A stretch of DNA of 64,000 nt from Streptomyces sp. A0958 (GTDB lineage Bacteria; Actinomycetota; Actinomycetes; Streptomycetales; Streptomycetaceae), in contig NZ_SSBK01000005.1 in the NCBI RefSeq assembly GCF_004795035.1, forward strand, positions 273,447-337,446, read 5' to 3'. Below are positions 9,050 through 17,342 of the stretch, one piece after another (within the stretch, counting starts at the first letter, position 1; each line of letters starts with the position of its first letter). A program made the translations under genes and the position numbers. The notes under the pieces are model-generated. The model was not told the origin of the DNA. It saw nothing but the letters and a program-made list of their open reading frames with translations, and did not search any database.

Positions 9050-10485
9050 AGCGCCCCGCCCCCCTCGTGATCGTCGGCGACTCGCTGCTCGACCGCGATG
9101 TCTCGGGCCGCGCCGAACGCCTCGCCCCCGACGCGCCCGTACCCGTCGTCGGCGACGTGGAGCGCCGCACCAGGCCGGGCGGCGCCGCACTGGCGGCGTG
9201 CCTCGCGGCAGCCGGCGGCCGGGAGATCACCTTCGTCACGGCCCTGGGCGACGACGAGGCGTCCCACGCTGTACGGGACATGCTCAAGGACCGCGTGCAC
9301 CTCGTGGAACTCCCGCTCAGCGGCTCCCTGTCCCGCAAGACCCGGCTGATGGCGGACGGGCGGCCCCTGCTGCGCCTCGACGAGGGGGACGGGCGGGCCG
9401 CCGGCTCCACGCCCGGTGCCGAACGGGCGCTCGCGGACGCCGGGGCGGTGCTCGTCGCCGACTACGGGCGCGGCACCGCCGACGTCCTGCGCGAGGCCCT
9501 GACCGCACGGGCGGCCCGCGGCCCGGTCGTCTGGGACCCGCACCCCGCGGGCGGCCCGCCGGTCCCGGGCACCCGCCTGGCCACCCCCGCCGCCCCGGAG
9601 GCACGGCACTTCGCCGGGCAGCCGGCCCCGAAGTCCCAGGGTGAGGGCCGCGCGCGGCCACAGGACCGCCGCGACGTCCTGCGCGCGGCCACGGCCAACG
9701 CCCGGACGCTGCTGGAACGGTGGGGCATCGCCTCCGTCGCCGTGACGCTCGGCGAGAACGGCGCCCTGCTGTCCCAGGGCGGCCCCCCGCTGCTTGTGCC
9801 CGCACCCTGGCGGGCGAGCGGCGACTGCTGCGGCGCGGGAGACAGCTTCGCCGTCGCGGTGGCCGGCCGGCTCGCCGACGGCGACCTGGTCGAACTCGCC
9901 GTCCGCGAGGCCGTCGAGGCCGCCGCCCGCTTCGTGTCCGACGGCGGAGCCCACGCGGTGCTCCGGGACGCCGGCCCCGTCACCCCGACGCCCGGTGCGG
10001 ACGGCGGCGCCCGCGCACTCGTCCGCCGCGTCCGCGAACGCGGCGGCACCGTCGTCGCCGCGGGCGGCTGCTTCGACCTGCTGCACGCCGGGCACGTCGA
10101 ACTCCTCCAGGCCGCCCGCCGGGCCGGCGACTGTCTCGTCGTCTGCGTCAACTCCGACACGTCGGTCCGGCGCCGCAAGGGCGGCGGCCGCCCCGTGGTG
10201 CCCGCCGGCGACCGCGCCCGCGTCCTGGAGGCGCTCGACTGCGTGGACGCCGTCATCGTCTTCGACGAGGACACCCCGGAACGGCTCCTGGACGAACTGC
10301 GGCCGGACATCTGGGCCAAGGGCGGCGACTACGCCCTGACCGACCTGCCGGAGACCGCCCTCGTGGAGAGCTGGGGCGGCCAGGTGGTGCTGCTGCCCTA
10401 TCTCGACGGACGCTCCAGCACCCGTCTCGTGGAGCGCGCCGCCCGACGGCCCGGCGCCCCCTCCTCGGCCCCCACCCGGCGGTGA
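9046..10485 (+). CDS. hldE: Bifunctional heptose 7-phosphate kinase / heptose 1-phosphate adenylyltransferase
   Basis: 479 residues from the ATG at 9046, which overlaps the gmhA stop (ATGA). The N-terminal PfkB/ribokinase domain has GDSLLDRDVSGRAERLAPDA (residues 11-30), RPGGAALAACLAA, and the catalytic GAGDSF near 264. The C-terminal nucleotidyltransferase domain has GGCFDLLHAGHVELLQAARR with the HxGH motif near 348, VNSDTSVRR and WAKGGDY near 424. Order and length match enterobacterial HldE. It phosphorylates C1 of heptose 7-phosphate and, after GmhB, forms ADP-heptose. An open frame continues upstream of 9046 but overlaps gmhA. Confidence 0.94.
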   Translation: MKRPAPLVIVGDSLLDRDVSGRAERLAPDAPVPVVGDVERRTRPGGAALAACLAAAGGREITFVTALGDDEASHAVRDMLKDRVHLVELPLSGSLSRKTRLMADGRPLLRLDEGDGRAAGSTPGAERALADAGAVLVADYGRGTADVLREALTARAARGPVVWDPHPAGGPPVPGTRLATPAAPEARHFAGQPAPKSQGEGRARPQDRRDVLRAATANARTLLERWGIASVAVTLGENGALLSQGGPPLLVPAPWRASGDCCGAGDSFAVAVAGRLADGDLVELAVREAVEAAARFVSDGGAHAVLRDAGPVTPTPGADGGARALVRRVRERGGTVVAAGGCFDLLHAGHVELLQAARRAGDCLVVCVNSDTSVRRRKGGGRPVVPAGDRARVLEALDCVDAVIVFDEDTPERLLDELRPDIWAKGGDYALTDLPETALVESWGGQVVLLPYLDGRSSTRLVERAARRPGAPSSAPTRR

Positions 10486-11510
10486 GCCCGGTGCCCACGA
10501 ACCCGCCGACGCCCCGCACCGCCCCCTCGGGCGACCGGCCCGCCGTCCTGGTGCTGCGCGCCCTGGGGCTGGGCGACCTGCTGGCGGCGGTGCCGGCGCT
10601 GCGCGCGGTACGACGCGCCTTCCCGCAGTACGAGACGGTGCTCGCCGCACCGGGCAGCCTGGCCCCGGCGGTCCGGGCGGCCGGCGCCGTCGACGTGCAC
10701 TTCGCCACGCCCGAGAACGGCCGGCAGGTGCCGTCCCTGGACCACTGGCCGGGCCCGCCGCCCGCCCTCGCCATCGACCTGCACGGCAACGGACCGCTGA
10801 GCCACGACGCCCTCGCCGCCCTCGGTCCCGGCCGCACGCTCTCCTTCGCCCGCCCGGAGGCCGCGCACCCCGACCCGCCCCGATGGCGGCACGACGAGCA
10901 CGAGCGCCTGCGCTGGTGCCGGTTCCTGACCGCGTACGGCATCCCCGCCGACCCCGCCGAGGTACGCATCCCGCCGCCCGCCGCGCCGTCCCCGGCGCCG
11001 GGCGCCGTCGTCGTCCACCCCGGGGCGGACGCGGCGGCCCGCCGCTGGCCCGCCGACCGGTACGCGGCCGTCGCGGCGGCGCTCCGGGAGACCGGACACC
11101 GCGTCGTCGTCAGCGGCGGCCCCGGCGAGCAGCAACTCTGCGCCGAGGTCGCCGAACGCGCCGCCCTCGGCCCCGCCGACGTGCTCGCGGGCACCCTCTC
11201 CTTCGACGACCTGTCCGCACTCGTCGCCGGGGCCGCGCTCCTCGTCAGCGGCGACACCGGGCCCGCCCACCTCGCCGTCGCACACGGCACCCGGTCGGTG
11301 ACCCTGTTCGGCCCGGTCGCGCCCGCCCTCTGGGGCCCGCCCCCGGGCCCCCGCCACACCGCCCTCTGGCACCCCGGCCCGCCCGGCGACCCCCACGCGA
11401 CCGCCCCGGACCCCCTCCTCCTGCGGATCGGCACCGACGAGGTGGTGCGCGGCGCCCTGGCCGCCCTGCGACACGGCGACCCCGCGAAGGAGGTGGCCGG
11501 GCATGTCTGA
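10482..11510 (+). CDS. Family 9 glycosyltransferase (heptosyltransferase-like), second copy
   Basis: 342 residues if the GTG at 10482 is used, which overlaps the hldE stop (GTGA); a second GTG at 10491 is possible. GT9 features: VLRALGLGDLLAAVPALRAV near the N-terminus, VVVHPGADAAARRWP near residue 177 and VSGDTGPAHLAVAHGTRSV near 255. It is a distant paralogue of the GT9 at 5216, so the glycan may contain at least two heptose residues or two heptose linkages; this is inference. It overlaps the next gene by 8 bases. Confidence 0.87.
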   Translation: MSPVPTNPPTPRTAPSGDRPAVLVLRALGLGDLLAAVPALRAVRRAFPQYETVLAAPGSLAPAVRAAGAVDVHFATPENGRQVPSLDHWPGPPPALAIDLHGNGPLSHDALAALGPGRTLSFARPEAAHPDPPRWRHDEHERLRWCRFLTAYGIPADPAEVRIPPPAAPSPAPGAVVVHPGADAAARRWPADRYAAVAAALRETGHRVVVSGGPGEQQLCAEVAERAALGPADVLAGTLSFDDLSALVAGAALLVSGDTGPAHLAVAHGTRSVTLFGPVAPALWGPPPGPRHTALWHPGPPGDPHATAPDPLLLRIGTDEVVRGALAALRHGDPAKEVAGHV

Positions 11511-12414
11511 GCGCGCCCGCGAACCGGCCGGGCGGGGTGGCCGCACCACCGTCGCGATCATCACCCGCAACCGCCGGGACAGCCTGCTGAGGACCTTGGA
11601 CCGGCTGGCGGCCCTCCCGGAGAAACCGCCCGTCCTCGTGGTGGACAACGGATCGACGGACGGCACCGACGAGGCGGTCCGCCGCCACCCGGTCGGGGCG
11701 CGCCTGCTCTCGCCGGGCCGCAACACCGGCGCCCTGGGCCGCAACCTCGCGGCACACCGGGCCACCACCCCCTACGTGGCGTTCAGCGACGACGACTCCT
11801 GGTGGGAGCCGGGCGCACTCAAGGCCGCCGAAGCCCTCTTCGACACCTACCCGAAGCTGGGCCTGCTCGCCTCCCGGACGGTCGTCCATCCCACGGGGGA
11901 GCCGGACGCCCTCAACCGGGTGCTCGCCGCCTCGCCCCTGCCCGGCCGCGCGGACCTGCCCGGGACACCGGTGCTCGGGTTCCTCGGCTGCGCGGCGGTG
12001 GTCCGCCGCTCCGCCTTCCTGGACGCGGGCGGCTACCACAGCCTCCTCTTCTTCGGCGCCGAGGAGACCCTGCTCGCCTACGACCTCACCGCCGCGGGCT
12101 GGGGCGTCGTCTACGAACCGTCCCTCGTCGCCCACCACAGCCCCGACCCGGGGGAGCGGCCCGGCCGAACGGTCGCGGTGCTCCGCAACGCCCTGCTCAC
12201 GGCCTGGCTGCGGCGACCCGTACCCGTCGCGCTCAGGGAGACCGCCCGGCTGCTGGGAGCCTGGGCGCGCGGCCGGCCCGGCGCCGGGCGAGCCCTGGGC
12301 CAGGCCCTGGTCCGCCTCCCCGCCGCCCTGCGCCGGCGCTCGCAGCTGCCCCGGTGGGTCGAGGACCGGATCAGGCTCCTGGAGAGCACCCCGCCGGACG
12401 GAGGCGGCCGATGA
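11503..12414 (+). CDS. Family 2 glycosyltransferase
   Basis: 303 residues; the ATG at 11503 lies inside the end of the GT9 gene. GT-A motifs: VAIITRNRRDSLLRTLDRL at 17-35, VVDNGSTDGTDEAV at 46-59, and FSDDDSWWEPGAL near 94, with the metal-binding DDD followed by the WW-x-PGAL pattern also found in the next gene. A GGYHSLLFFGAEETLLAYDL segment holds the probable catalytic acid region. No membrane segment is obvious, so it is probably cytoplasmic. Confidence 0.87.
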   Translation: MSERAREPAGRGGRTTVAIITRNRRDSLLRTLDRLAALPEKPPVLVVDNGSTDGTDEAVRRHPVGARLLSPGRNTGALGRNLAAHRATTPYVAFSDDDSWWEPGALKAAEALFDTYPKLGLLASRTVVHPTGEPDALNRVLAASPLPGRADLPGTPVLGFLGCAAVVRRSAFLDAGGYHSLLFFGAEETLLAYDLTAAGWGVVYEPSLVAHHSPDPGERPGRTVAVLRNALLTAWLRRPVPVALRETARLLGAWARGRPGAGRALGQALVRLPAALRRRSQLPRWVEDRIRLLESTPPDGGGR

Positions 12415-13328
12415 ACGCCGGCACCCCGCCCGCCCCGGACCCCCGCGTCACGGTGGTGATCATCACGCGCGACCGCTGTTCCGAACTCCTGCGTACGCTG
12501 CGGACGCTCAGCCGACTCCCCGAACGGCCGGCCGTCATCGTGACGGACAACGACTCCCGGGACGGCACCGCCGAGGCGGTCGCACGGCACTTCCCGGACG
12601 TCAGGCTGCTCACCCCCGGCCAGAACCTCGGCGCGGTCGGCCGCAACCTCGCCGTACGCCAGGTCCGTACCCCCTACGTGGCGTTCTGCGACGACGACAC
12701 CTGGTGGGACCCCGGGGCCCTGCGCATCGCCGCCGACCGGCTCGACGCCCACGAACGGCTGGCGGCCGTCACCGCGAGGATCATCGTCGAACCCGGGGGC
12801 GAGGACGACCCCGTGGTGGCAGAACTCCGCGACTCGCCGCTCACCGGCCCGTCCTGGCTGCCCGGCCCCGCGATCGGCTCGTTCCTGGCGGCGGCGACCG
12901 TGATGCGCACCGAGGCGTTCCGCGAGGCGGGCGGCTTCCACCCCGGGATCTGGCTCGGCGGTGAGGAGGAGCTGATGGCGACCGACCTGATGCGGTCCGG
13001 GTGGTGGCTGGCGTACGTCCCCGAGATGGTGATCCACCACGCCGCCTCGCCCGTACGCGACAGCACCGACCGCCGCGTGCTGGGCCTGCGCAACACCCTC
13101 TGGTTCACCTGGCTGCGGCGCCCGGCGGGCTCCGCGCTGCGGCGCACCCTCTACCTGCTCGCCACGGTCCCGAGGGACCGCGCGTCCCTCCGCGCCTTCG
13201 CACACGCGGGGCGGGGCCTGCCCTGGGTGCTGCGCCAGCGCAGCCCCGTACCCCCGGCCATCGAGCGCCGGCTGGCGGCCCTGGAACGGGCCCAACGCCA
13301 GGGGACCGCCCGGCGCTACGTCGGCTGA
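12411..13328 (+). CDS. Family 2 glycosyltransferase, tandem paralogue of the preceding gene
   Basis: 305 residues from the ATG at 12411, overlapping the previous stop (ATGA). It has VVIITRDRCSELLRTLRTL near residue 14, VTDNDSRDGTAEAV near 44 and FCDDDTWWDPGALRI near 92, then GGFHPGIWLGGEEELMATDL. The shared RNTGALGRNLA/QNLGAVGRNLA, TPYVAF-x-DDD-x-WW and C-terminal WLRRP segments show tandem duplication with the gene at 11503. It is the last gene of the operon. Its stop codon lies inside the first unit of a 42-base tandem repeat (13303-13428). Confidence 0.88.
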   Translation: MNAGTPPAPDPRVTVVIITRDRCSELLRTLRTLSRLPERPAVIVTDNDSRDGTAEAVARHFPDVRLLTPGQNLGAVGRNLAVRQVRTPYVAFCDDDTWWDPGALRIAADRLDAHERLAAVTARIIVEPGGEDDPVVAELRDSPLTGPSWLPGPAIGSFLAAATVMRTEAFREAGGFHPGIWLGGEEELMATDLMRSGWWLAYVPEMVIHHAASPVRDSTDRRVLGLRNTLWFTWLRRPAGSALRRTLYLLATVPRDRASLRAFAHAGRGLPWVLRQRSPVPPAIERRLAALERAQRQGTARRYVG

Positions 13329-13428
13329 CCGGTGCCCCGGAGCCGGACCGCCTGGCGTTACGTCGGCTGACCGGTGCCCTGGAGCCGGACCGCCTGGCGT
13401 TACGTCGGCTGACCGGTGCCCTGGAGCG
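13303..13428. repeat. Three-copy 42-bp tandem repeat covering two convergent gene ends
   Basis: Three adjacent 42-base units (13303-13344, 13345-13386, 13387-13428) start GGACCGCC and contain ACGTCGGCTGACCGGTGCCC. Units 2 and 3 differ only at their final base; unit 1 differs at three or four positions. The first unit contains the end of the GT2 gene (TGA at 13326-13328). The third contains the stop and last codons of the minus-strand sigma factor gene, whose stop begins at 13400-13402 at the unit 2/3 boundary. 42 is a multiple of three. There are no spacers, so this is not CRISPR; replication slippage is the simplest origin. Confidence 0.9.
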
Positions 13429-14206
13429 CCTGCCGGCGCACCTCTTCGCAGCACTGGGCGATCAGCCGGGAGACGTGCATCTGGGAGATGCCGAGGGTCT
13501 CGGCGATCCGGTCCTGCGTCATGTCGCGGAAGAACCGCAGGTAGAGGATGGTGCGCTCGCGTTCGGGCAGGCTACGCAGCCCGGGTTTGACGGCCTCGCG
13601 GTCGACGGCGACGTCCAGGGCGTGATCGCACAGCCCCAGGGTGTCGGCGAGGCAGGAACCGTCGCCGGCCTTCGGCATCTCGGCGTCCAGCGAGAGCGTG
13701 CGGTAGCTGTCCAGGGCCTCCAGACCCGCACGGACGTCCTCGATGCCGAGCCCCGTCCGGTCCGCGATCTCCGCCTCGGTCGGCAGCCGGCCCCCGAGCG
13801 TCTGCGCGAGGTCGCGGCGGGCCACCCGTACCTGGTTGCGCAGGTCCTGGACCCGGCGCGGTACGTGGAGATCCCAGGTGTGGTCGCGGAAATGGCGCTT
13901 CAGCTCGCCCACCACGGTGGGCACGGCGTACGTCTCGAAAGCCTTGCCGCGCGCGGGGTCGTAGCGGTCCACCGCCTTGACGAGGCCGATGGCCGCCACC
14001 TGACGCAGGTCGTCCAAGGGTTCTCCGCGGTCACGGAAGCGCGATGCGAGCCGGTGGGCCATGGGCAGCCAGGCACAGACGGTGGCCCGGCGCAGTTCGT
14101 CCCGCTCCGGCCCCTCGGGAAGGGCCCGGAGCCGCTGGAAGGCGGCCTCCTCGGGCGGCATGTCCTGTCGCTTCTCGGACGCTGTCTGTCGGGTACCGGC
14201 CATCAT
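13400..14206 (-). CDS. RNA polymerase sigma factor, SigB/SigF/SigG subfamily (group 3)
   Basis: 268 residues from the first of two adjacent ATG codons (14206), behind GAGGGAG on the minus strand. Region 2 contains FRDRGEPLDDLRQVAAIGLV and KAVDRYDPARGKAFETYAVP. Region 3 follows with HFRDHTWDLHVPRRVQDL, typical of Streptomyces SigF/SigB-like factors. Region 4 is SLPERERTILYLRFFRDMTQ, then DRIAETLGISQMHVSRLIAQ, a helix-turn-helix. No anti-sigma (RsbW-like) or anti-anti-sigma gene is next to it. Its C-terminal codons lie in the 42-base repeat. A GTTT-N15-GGGAAA sequence upstream suggests recognition by a SigB-type factor, possibly itself. Confidence 0.93.
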   Translation of the reverse strand: MMAGTRQTASEKRQDMPPEEAAFQRLRALPEGPERDELRRATVCAWLPMAHRLASRFRDRGEPLDDLRQVAAIGLVKAVDRYDPARGKAFETYAVPTVVGELKRHFRDHTWDLHVPRRVQDLRNQVRVARRDLAQTLGGRLPTEAEIADRTGLGIEDVRAGLEALDSYRTLSLDAEMPKAGDGSCLADTLGLCDHALDVAVDREAVKPGLRSLPERERTILYLRFFRDMTQDRIAETLGISQMHVSRLIAQCCEEVRRQALQGTGQPT

Positions 14207-14319
14207 GTTCACTCCCTCGGCGTCGCCTGGGCGGATCACCGCGAGAGCGCCTGCCGGACAGACGGCACCCGGAGCAGAGCTCCCACGGGCGCGCCTCTTG
14301 TCCGAAGCACGCCTGGCTC

Positions 14320-14344
14320 TTTCCCGCCCAGGGCCGCCCCAAAC
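14320..14344 (-). promoter_or_regulatory. Candidate SigB-like promoter for the sigma factor gene
   Basis: On the minus strand GTTT (14344-14341), 15 bases, then GGGAAA (14325-14320), close to the GNNT-N14-16-GGGTA/GGGAA pattern used by SigB-family factors in Streptomyces. It lies about 114 bases upstream of the ATG. Short degenerate motifs occur by chance, so this is a suggestion only. Confidence 0.35.
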
Positions 14345-14361
14345 CTGCGAGGCCGCGCGGG

Positions 14362-15852
14362 TCAGGAGACCGAGGACAGGGCGGGAAGCGGCACCTGGGC
14401 CGGTGCGGGCTGGGCCGGTGCGGGCCGGGCCAGCAAGGGCGCCGTCCGGCGGGCCGGGGCGCGGCGGCGCAGCCCTCCGCCGAGGATGACCCCGGCGATC
14501 AGCAGGCCGCCGGAGACCAGCGCGCCCCGAGCCCCGGCGAACTCGACCAGCAGCCCCAGCAGGGGCGGCCCGGCCAGCTGCCATCCGGTGCTCGCGCTGC
14601 GCCACACTCCGAGCACGCGGCCCCGCATCTCGGGCTCGGGCTCGGTCTGGAGCACGGTCGATCCGGCCGTGTCCGATACGGACTCCACCACGGCCATCGG
14701 GATGACCAGCGCGATGAGCACCATGAGTCCGGGGGCCAGGCCCGCCGCGACCTGGAGGAGCCCTCCGCAGGCGGCCAGGACCCCCACCAGCCGCACGGTC
14801 GGGTTCCGCAGCCTTCCGGCGAGAACGGCGCCGAGGATGCCGCCGACGGCCAGCACGGTGGAGACGGTGCCGAAGTCGCTCTGGCCGGCCTGGAGCGGGC
14901 CGATGACCAGGACGGCGAGCGTCAGCTGGTAGTTGCGGCCGAAGATCGAGCTCACCGCGGTGATCCCGGCCAGCGCGACCAGACCCGGGCGGCCCAGGAA
15001 GTAGGCGATTCCGGCCCGGGTCTCGCCGCCCGCCGCCCGGGACCGTTGCGCGGGGGCGGGCCGTTGCGCCGGCGCCGCGTCCCCGGACGGCCGGAGGAAC
15101 GGGATCACGGCGGTGACGAAGAGGAAGGAGATGCCGTTGGCCACGTAGGCGGAGCCGGTGCCGAGCGTGCCGACGGCCACGGCGGCCAGCGCGGTGCCTG
15201 CGAGCCGCCCGGCGCTGTGCACCATCGAACCGAGGGCGATGGCCGAGGGCACGTCCGTGCGGGGCACGAGGTCGTTGCCCAGGAGCGCGGTCGCGGGCCC
15301 GTCGATCGTGTTCACGATGCCGGTGACCGCCGCCAGGATCAGCAGGACGGGCATGTTCAGCAGCCCGGCCGCGATCAGGGCGGCCGTCGAGAAGGCGATC
15401 GCGGCGAGGACGGCCTGGCCGGCCGCAGCGGTGACCTTCAGGGGCCAGCGGTCAACGACGGCGCCGCCGAAGACGCCGAGCAGCAGGCCGGGGCCGGCCT
15501 GGACGGCCAGCGAGAGCCCGGTGGCCGCGGCCGAACCGGTGATCTGGAGGACCAGCAGGTTCTGCACGGTGAGCTGCATCCACGCGCCGGTGTTGGACAC
15601 CAGGTTGGCGGCGGACCACCAGCGCATGCTGGGTACCGAGAGGCATCGCCAGGGGCTGCTGCTGTCGCGGCGGCGCGGTTTCCGGGCGGAGACGGGAACG
15701 GAGGCGGCAGGAGGCACGGGAGGAGCACATTTCCAACGAGGGCGGTCGAACAGCACGCGTCGGACTCCACGACGACGTCGCGGTGATACCTCGGGGTGCG
15801 GGGGAGGGCGGACGGACTCCAGCCCGTCGACGCACTTCATTTTCACAAACAT
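14362..15852 (-). CDS. MFS transporter
   Basis: About 496 residues if the ATG at 15852 is used; the start is uncertain because no clear ribosome-binding site is seen and a GTG about 90 bases further in is also possible. The membrane part begins at RWWSAANLVSNTGAWMQLTV, the first helix of MFS drug exporters of the MdtH/DHA3-like type, and continues with repeated hydrophobic helices such as LLILAAVTGIVNTIDGP and GILGAVLAGRLRNP. About 12 transmembrane segments are expected. It probably exports a small molecule; the substrate is unknown. The first roughly 75 residues are basic and look non-homologous, so the true start may lie inside. Confidence 0.8.
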   Translation of the reverse strand: MFVKMKCVDGLESVRPPPHPEVSPRRRRGVRRVLFDRPRWKCAPPVPPAASVPVSARKPRRRDSSSPWRCLSVPSMRWWSAANLVSNTGAWMQLTVQNLLVLQITGSAAATGLSLAVQAGPGLLLGVFGGAVVDRWPLKVTAAAGQAVLAAIAFSTAALIAAGLLNMPVLLILAAVTGIVNTIDGPATALLGNDLVPRTDVPSAIALGSMVHSAGRLAGTALAAVAVGTLGTGSAYVANGISFLFVTAVIPFLRPSGDAAPAQRPAPAQRSRAAGGETRAGIAYFLGRPGLVALAGITAVSSIFGRNYQLTLAVLVIGPLQAGQSDFGTVSTVLAVGGILGAVLAGRLRNPTVRLVGVLAACGGLLQVAAGLAPGLMVLIALVIPMAVVESVSDTAGSTVLQTEPEPEMRGRVLGVWRSASTGWQLAGPPLLGLLVEFAGARGALVSGGLLIAGVILGGGLRRRAPARRTAPLLARPAPAQPAPAQVPLPALSSVS

Positions 15853-15995
15853 CGAGCCGAGGCCGGAGTCCCGCTCCCGCCTCCCGCCGTCACAAGATGC
15901 GCGCAATCCCCCAACCCGCTGCTCCGGCACACGAGTTCAGGCCCTGGTGTCCTTGCTCACACAGGCTCCCGTGCCCTGGCCGGACCGTTCTCGGA

Positions 15996-16757
15996 TCAGC
16001 GGTCGGAGACGGTGAACAGCGCGCCCTCGGGATCGCGGATCACGTACGCCGTCCCGGCGAGGCCGCCCGCGGGCGTCGCCCCGCCCCCGGCGGCCACGGC
16101 GGCGGCCGCCGTCCTGCGGCTGTCCTCCACGAAGAAGTCGACGACCCAGCGGGTCCGGACACGCGGGTCCGGGTCGTTCTCCACGCCCCCGCCGCGCAGG
16201 GTCACCACGGTGTGCCCGCCGGCCCGGACGAGCACCTGCTCCTGTGCGTAGTCGACGCCGCACCGGCTGTGCGGTCCGGCCCAGCCGAACACCTCGGCGT
16301 AGAAGATGGCCGCGTCGAAGACGTGGCGGGACCGGAGGTCGACGCGCGCCGGTGCGCGCGGGCCGTCGGACCAGACGGGCGCGGGGCCCTCCCAGAAGCC
16401 GAACGCCGCACCTTCCCGGTCGGCCGCGACCGCCGCCCGCCCCTCGCCCAGCGGGAGGGGCCCCACGGCGAGCGTGGCGCCCCGCTCCCTGATCCGGTCG
16501 GCCGTCTCGTCGGCCCCCGGTACGGCGAAGTACGGAATCCACGCCGGGGGCGGGCCCGCGGGGCCGGGGCAGCCGATCCCGGCGACCGCACCGCCGTGCG
16601 CGCGGGCGACGACGAAGTCGCCGCCGAGGCTGCTTTCGTCGAACTCCCAGCCCATGACCTGGGCGTAGAAGTCCTGCGATGCCGGCAGATCGCGTGTCGC
16701 CAGACTCACCCAACAGGGCGCACCGCCCACTGGTGTCTTCCATTCGAGGCTCGGCAT
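15996..16757 (-). CDS. VOC (glyoxalase/bleomycin-resistance fold) family protein
   Basis: 253 residues from the ATG at 16757, behind AAGGAGCCC. It holds two VOC modules: the first contains CWVSLATRDLPASQDFYAQV and MGWEF, the second HVFDAAIFYAEVFGWAGP, ending IRDPEGALFTVSDR. The double-module arrangement is common in Streptomyces VOC proteins of unknown substrate. An open frame extends upstream to 16820, but the ribosome-binding site favours 16757. No operon partner is evident: the next gene upstream ends at 16860. Confidence 0.85.
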   Translation of the reverse strand: MPSLEWKTPVGGAPCWVSLATRDLPASQDFYAQVMGWEFDESSLGGDFVVARAHGGAVAGIGCPGPAGPPPAWIPYFAVPGADETADRIRERGATLAVGPLPLGEGRAAVAADREGAAFGFWEGPAPVWSDGPRAPARVDLRSRHVFDAAIFYAEVFGWAGPHSRCGVDYAQEQVLVRAGGHTVVTLRGGGVENDPDPRVRTRWVVDFFVEDSRRTAAAAVAAGGGATPAGGLAGTAYVIRDPEGALFTVSDR

Positions 16758-16859
16758 GCAGGGCTCCTTCGCCGGGGGTGCTCCCACGTGAACGATCCTC
16801 CTGACGCTGGGCATGCGCACCCGGCCACACCCGTCCCCGCGCCCGATTCCGCAGACCGT

Positions 16860-17342
16860 TCAGCCCATGAGGACCTGGGGCGAGATCACCTTGATCATCG
16901 CGTTGGCCCAGCGCTGCTGGCGCAGCGTCTGCGGGTGGCACCGCTCGGTCAGGTCCAGCAGCTCCTTATCCCGGGCCGCCTGGGCGGTCTGGGCCAGCAG
17001 CTCCCAGTCGACGGAGACGGCCGCCGCCTTCAGACAGGTGTCGCGCAGGTCCCGCAGGAGCAGCAGGCCCGGCTCGGGGCGCCGCCCGACGAGTTCGCCG
17101 CCCTTCTCCCGCAGCCAGGCCGCCGCCCCGGACTCCTCCTTCGGTTCCGCGGAGAGGTCGATGCCGCGGTCGGCGGCGCTGTCCGCGAGTTCTCGTACGT
17201 GCTGCTGCGACCAGGCGGCCAGGTCGCGGGCGACGTGGTGCACCTCGTGATCGGTCGCATGGGCGCTGGAGAGCCGCATCAGCCGCACGGCGAGGCCGTT
17301 CTCCCCGTCGTGCACCTCCTTGAGGACCACGTCCAGCTTCAT
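16860..17342 (-). CDS. Small helical protein paired with molybdopterin oxidoreductase (unknown function)
   Basis: 160 residues; its ATG (17342) overlaps the oxidoreductase stop by ATGA, so the two are probably translationally coupled. It starts MKLDVVLKEVHDGENGLAVR and has a His/Glu-rich first half (SSAHATDHEVHHVARDLAAW). It appears entirely alpha-helical, reminiscent of four-helix-bundle ferritin-like or hemerythrin-like proteins, but I do not recognise a defined metal motif. There is no signal peptide or membrane segment. A role as partner, chaperone or electron carrier for the oxidoreductase is inferred from coupling only. Confidence 0.8.
   Translation of the reverse strand: MKLDVVLKEVHDGENGLAVRLMRLSSAHATDHEVHHVARDLAAWSQQHVRELADSAADRGIDLSAEPKEESGAAAWLREKGGELVGRRPEPGLLLLRDLRDTCLKAAAVSVDWELLAQTAQAARDKELLDLTERCHPQTLRQQRWANAMIKVISPQVLMG

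Noticed and set aside
13303..13428. CRISPR array
   Set aside because: Units are directly adjacent with no variable spacers, only three copies, no cas genes.
15853..15995. Alternative long start of the MFS gene (to 15930)
   Set aside because: The added residues are basic, have no family match and no ribosome-binding site.
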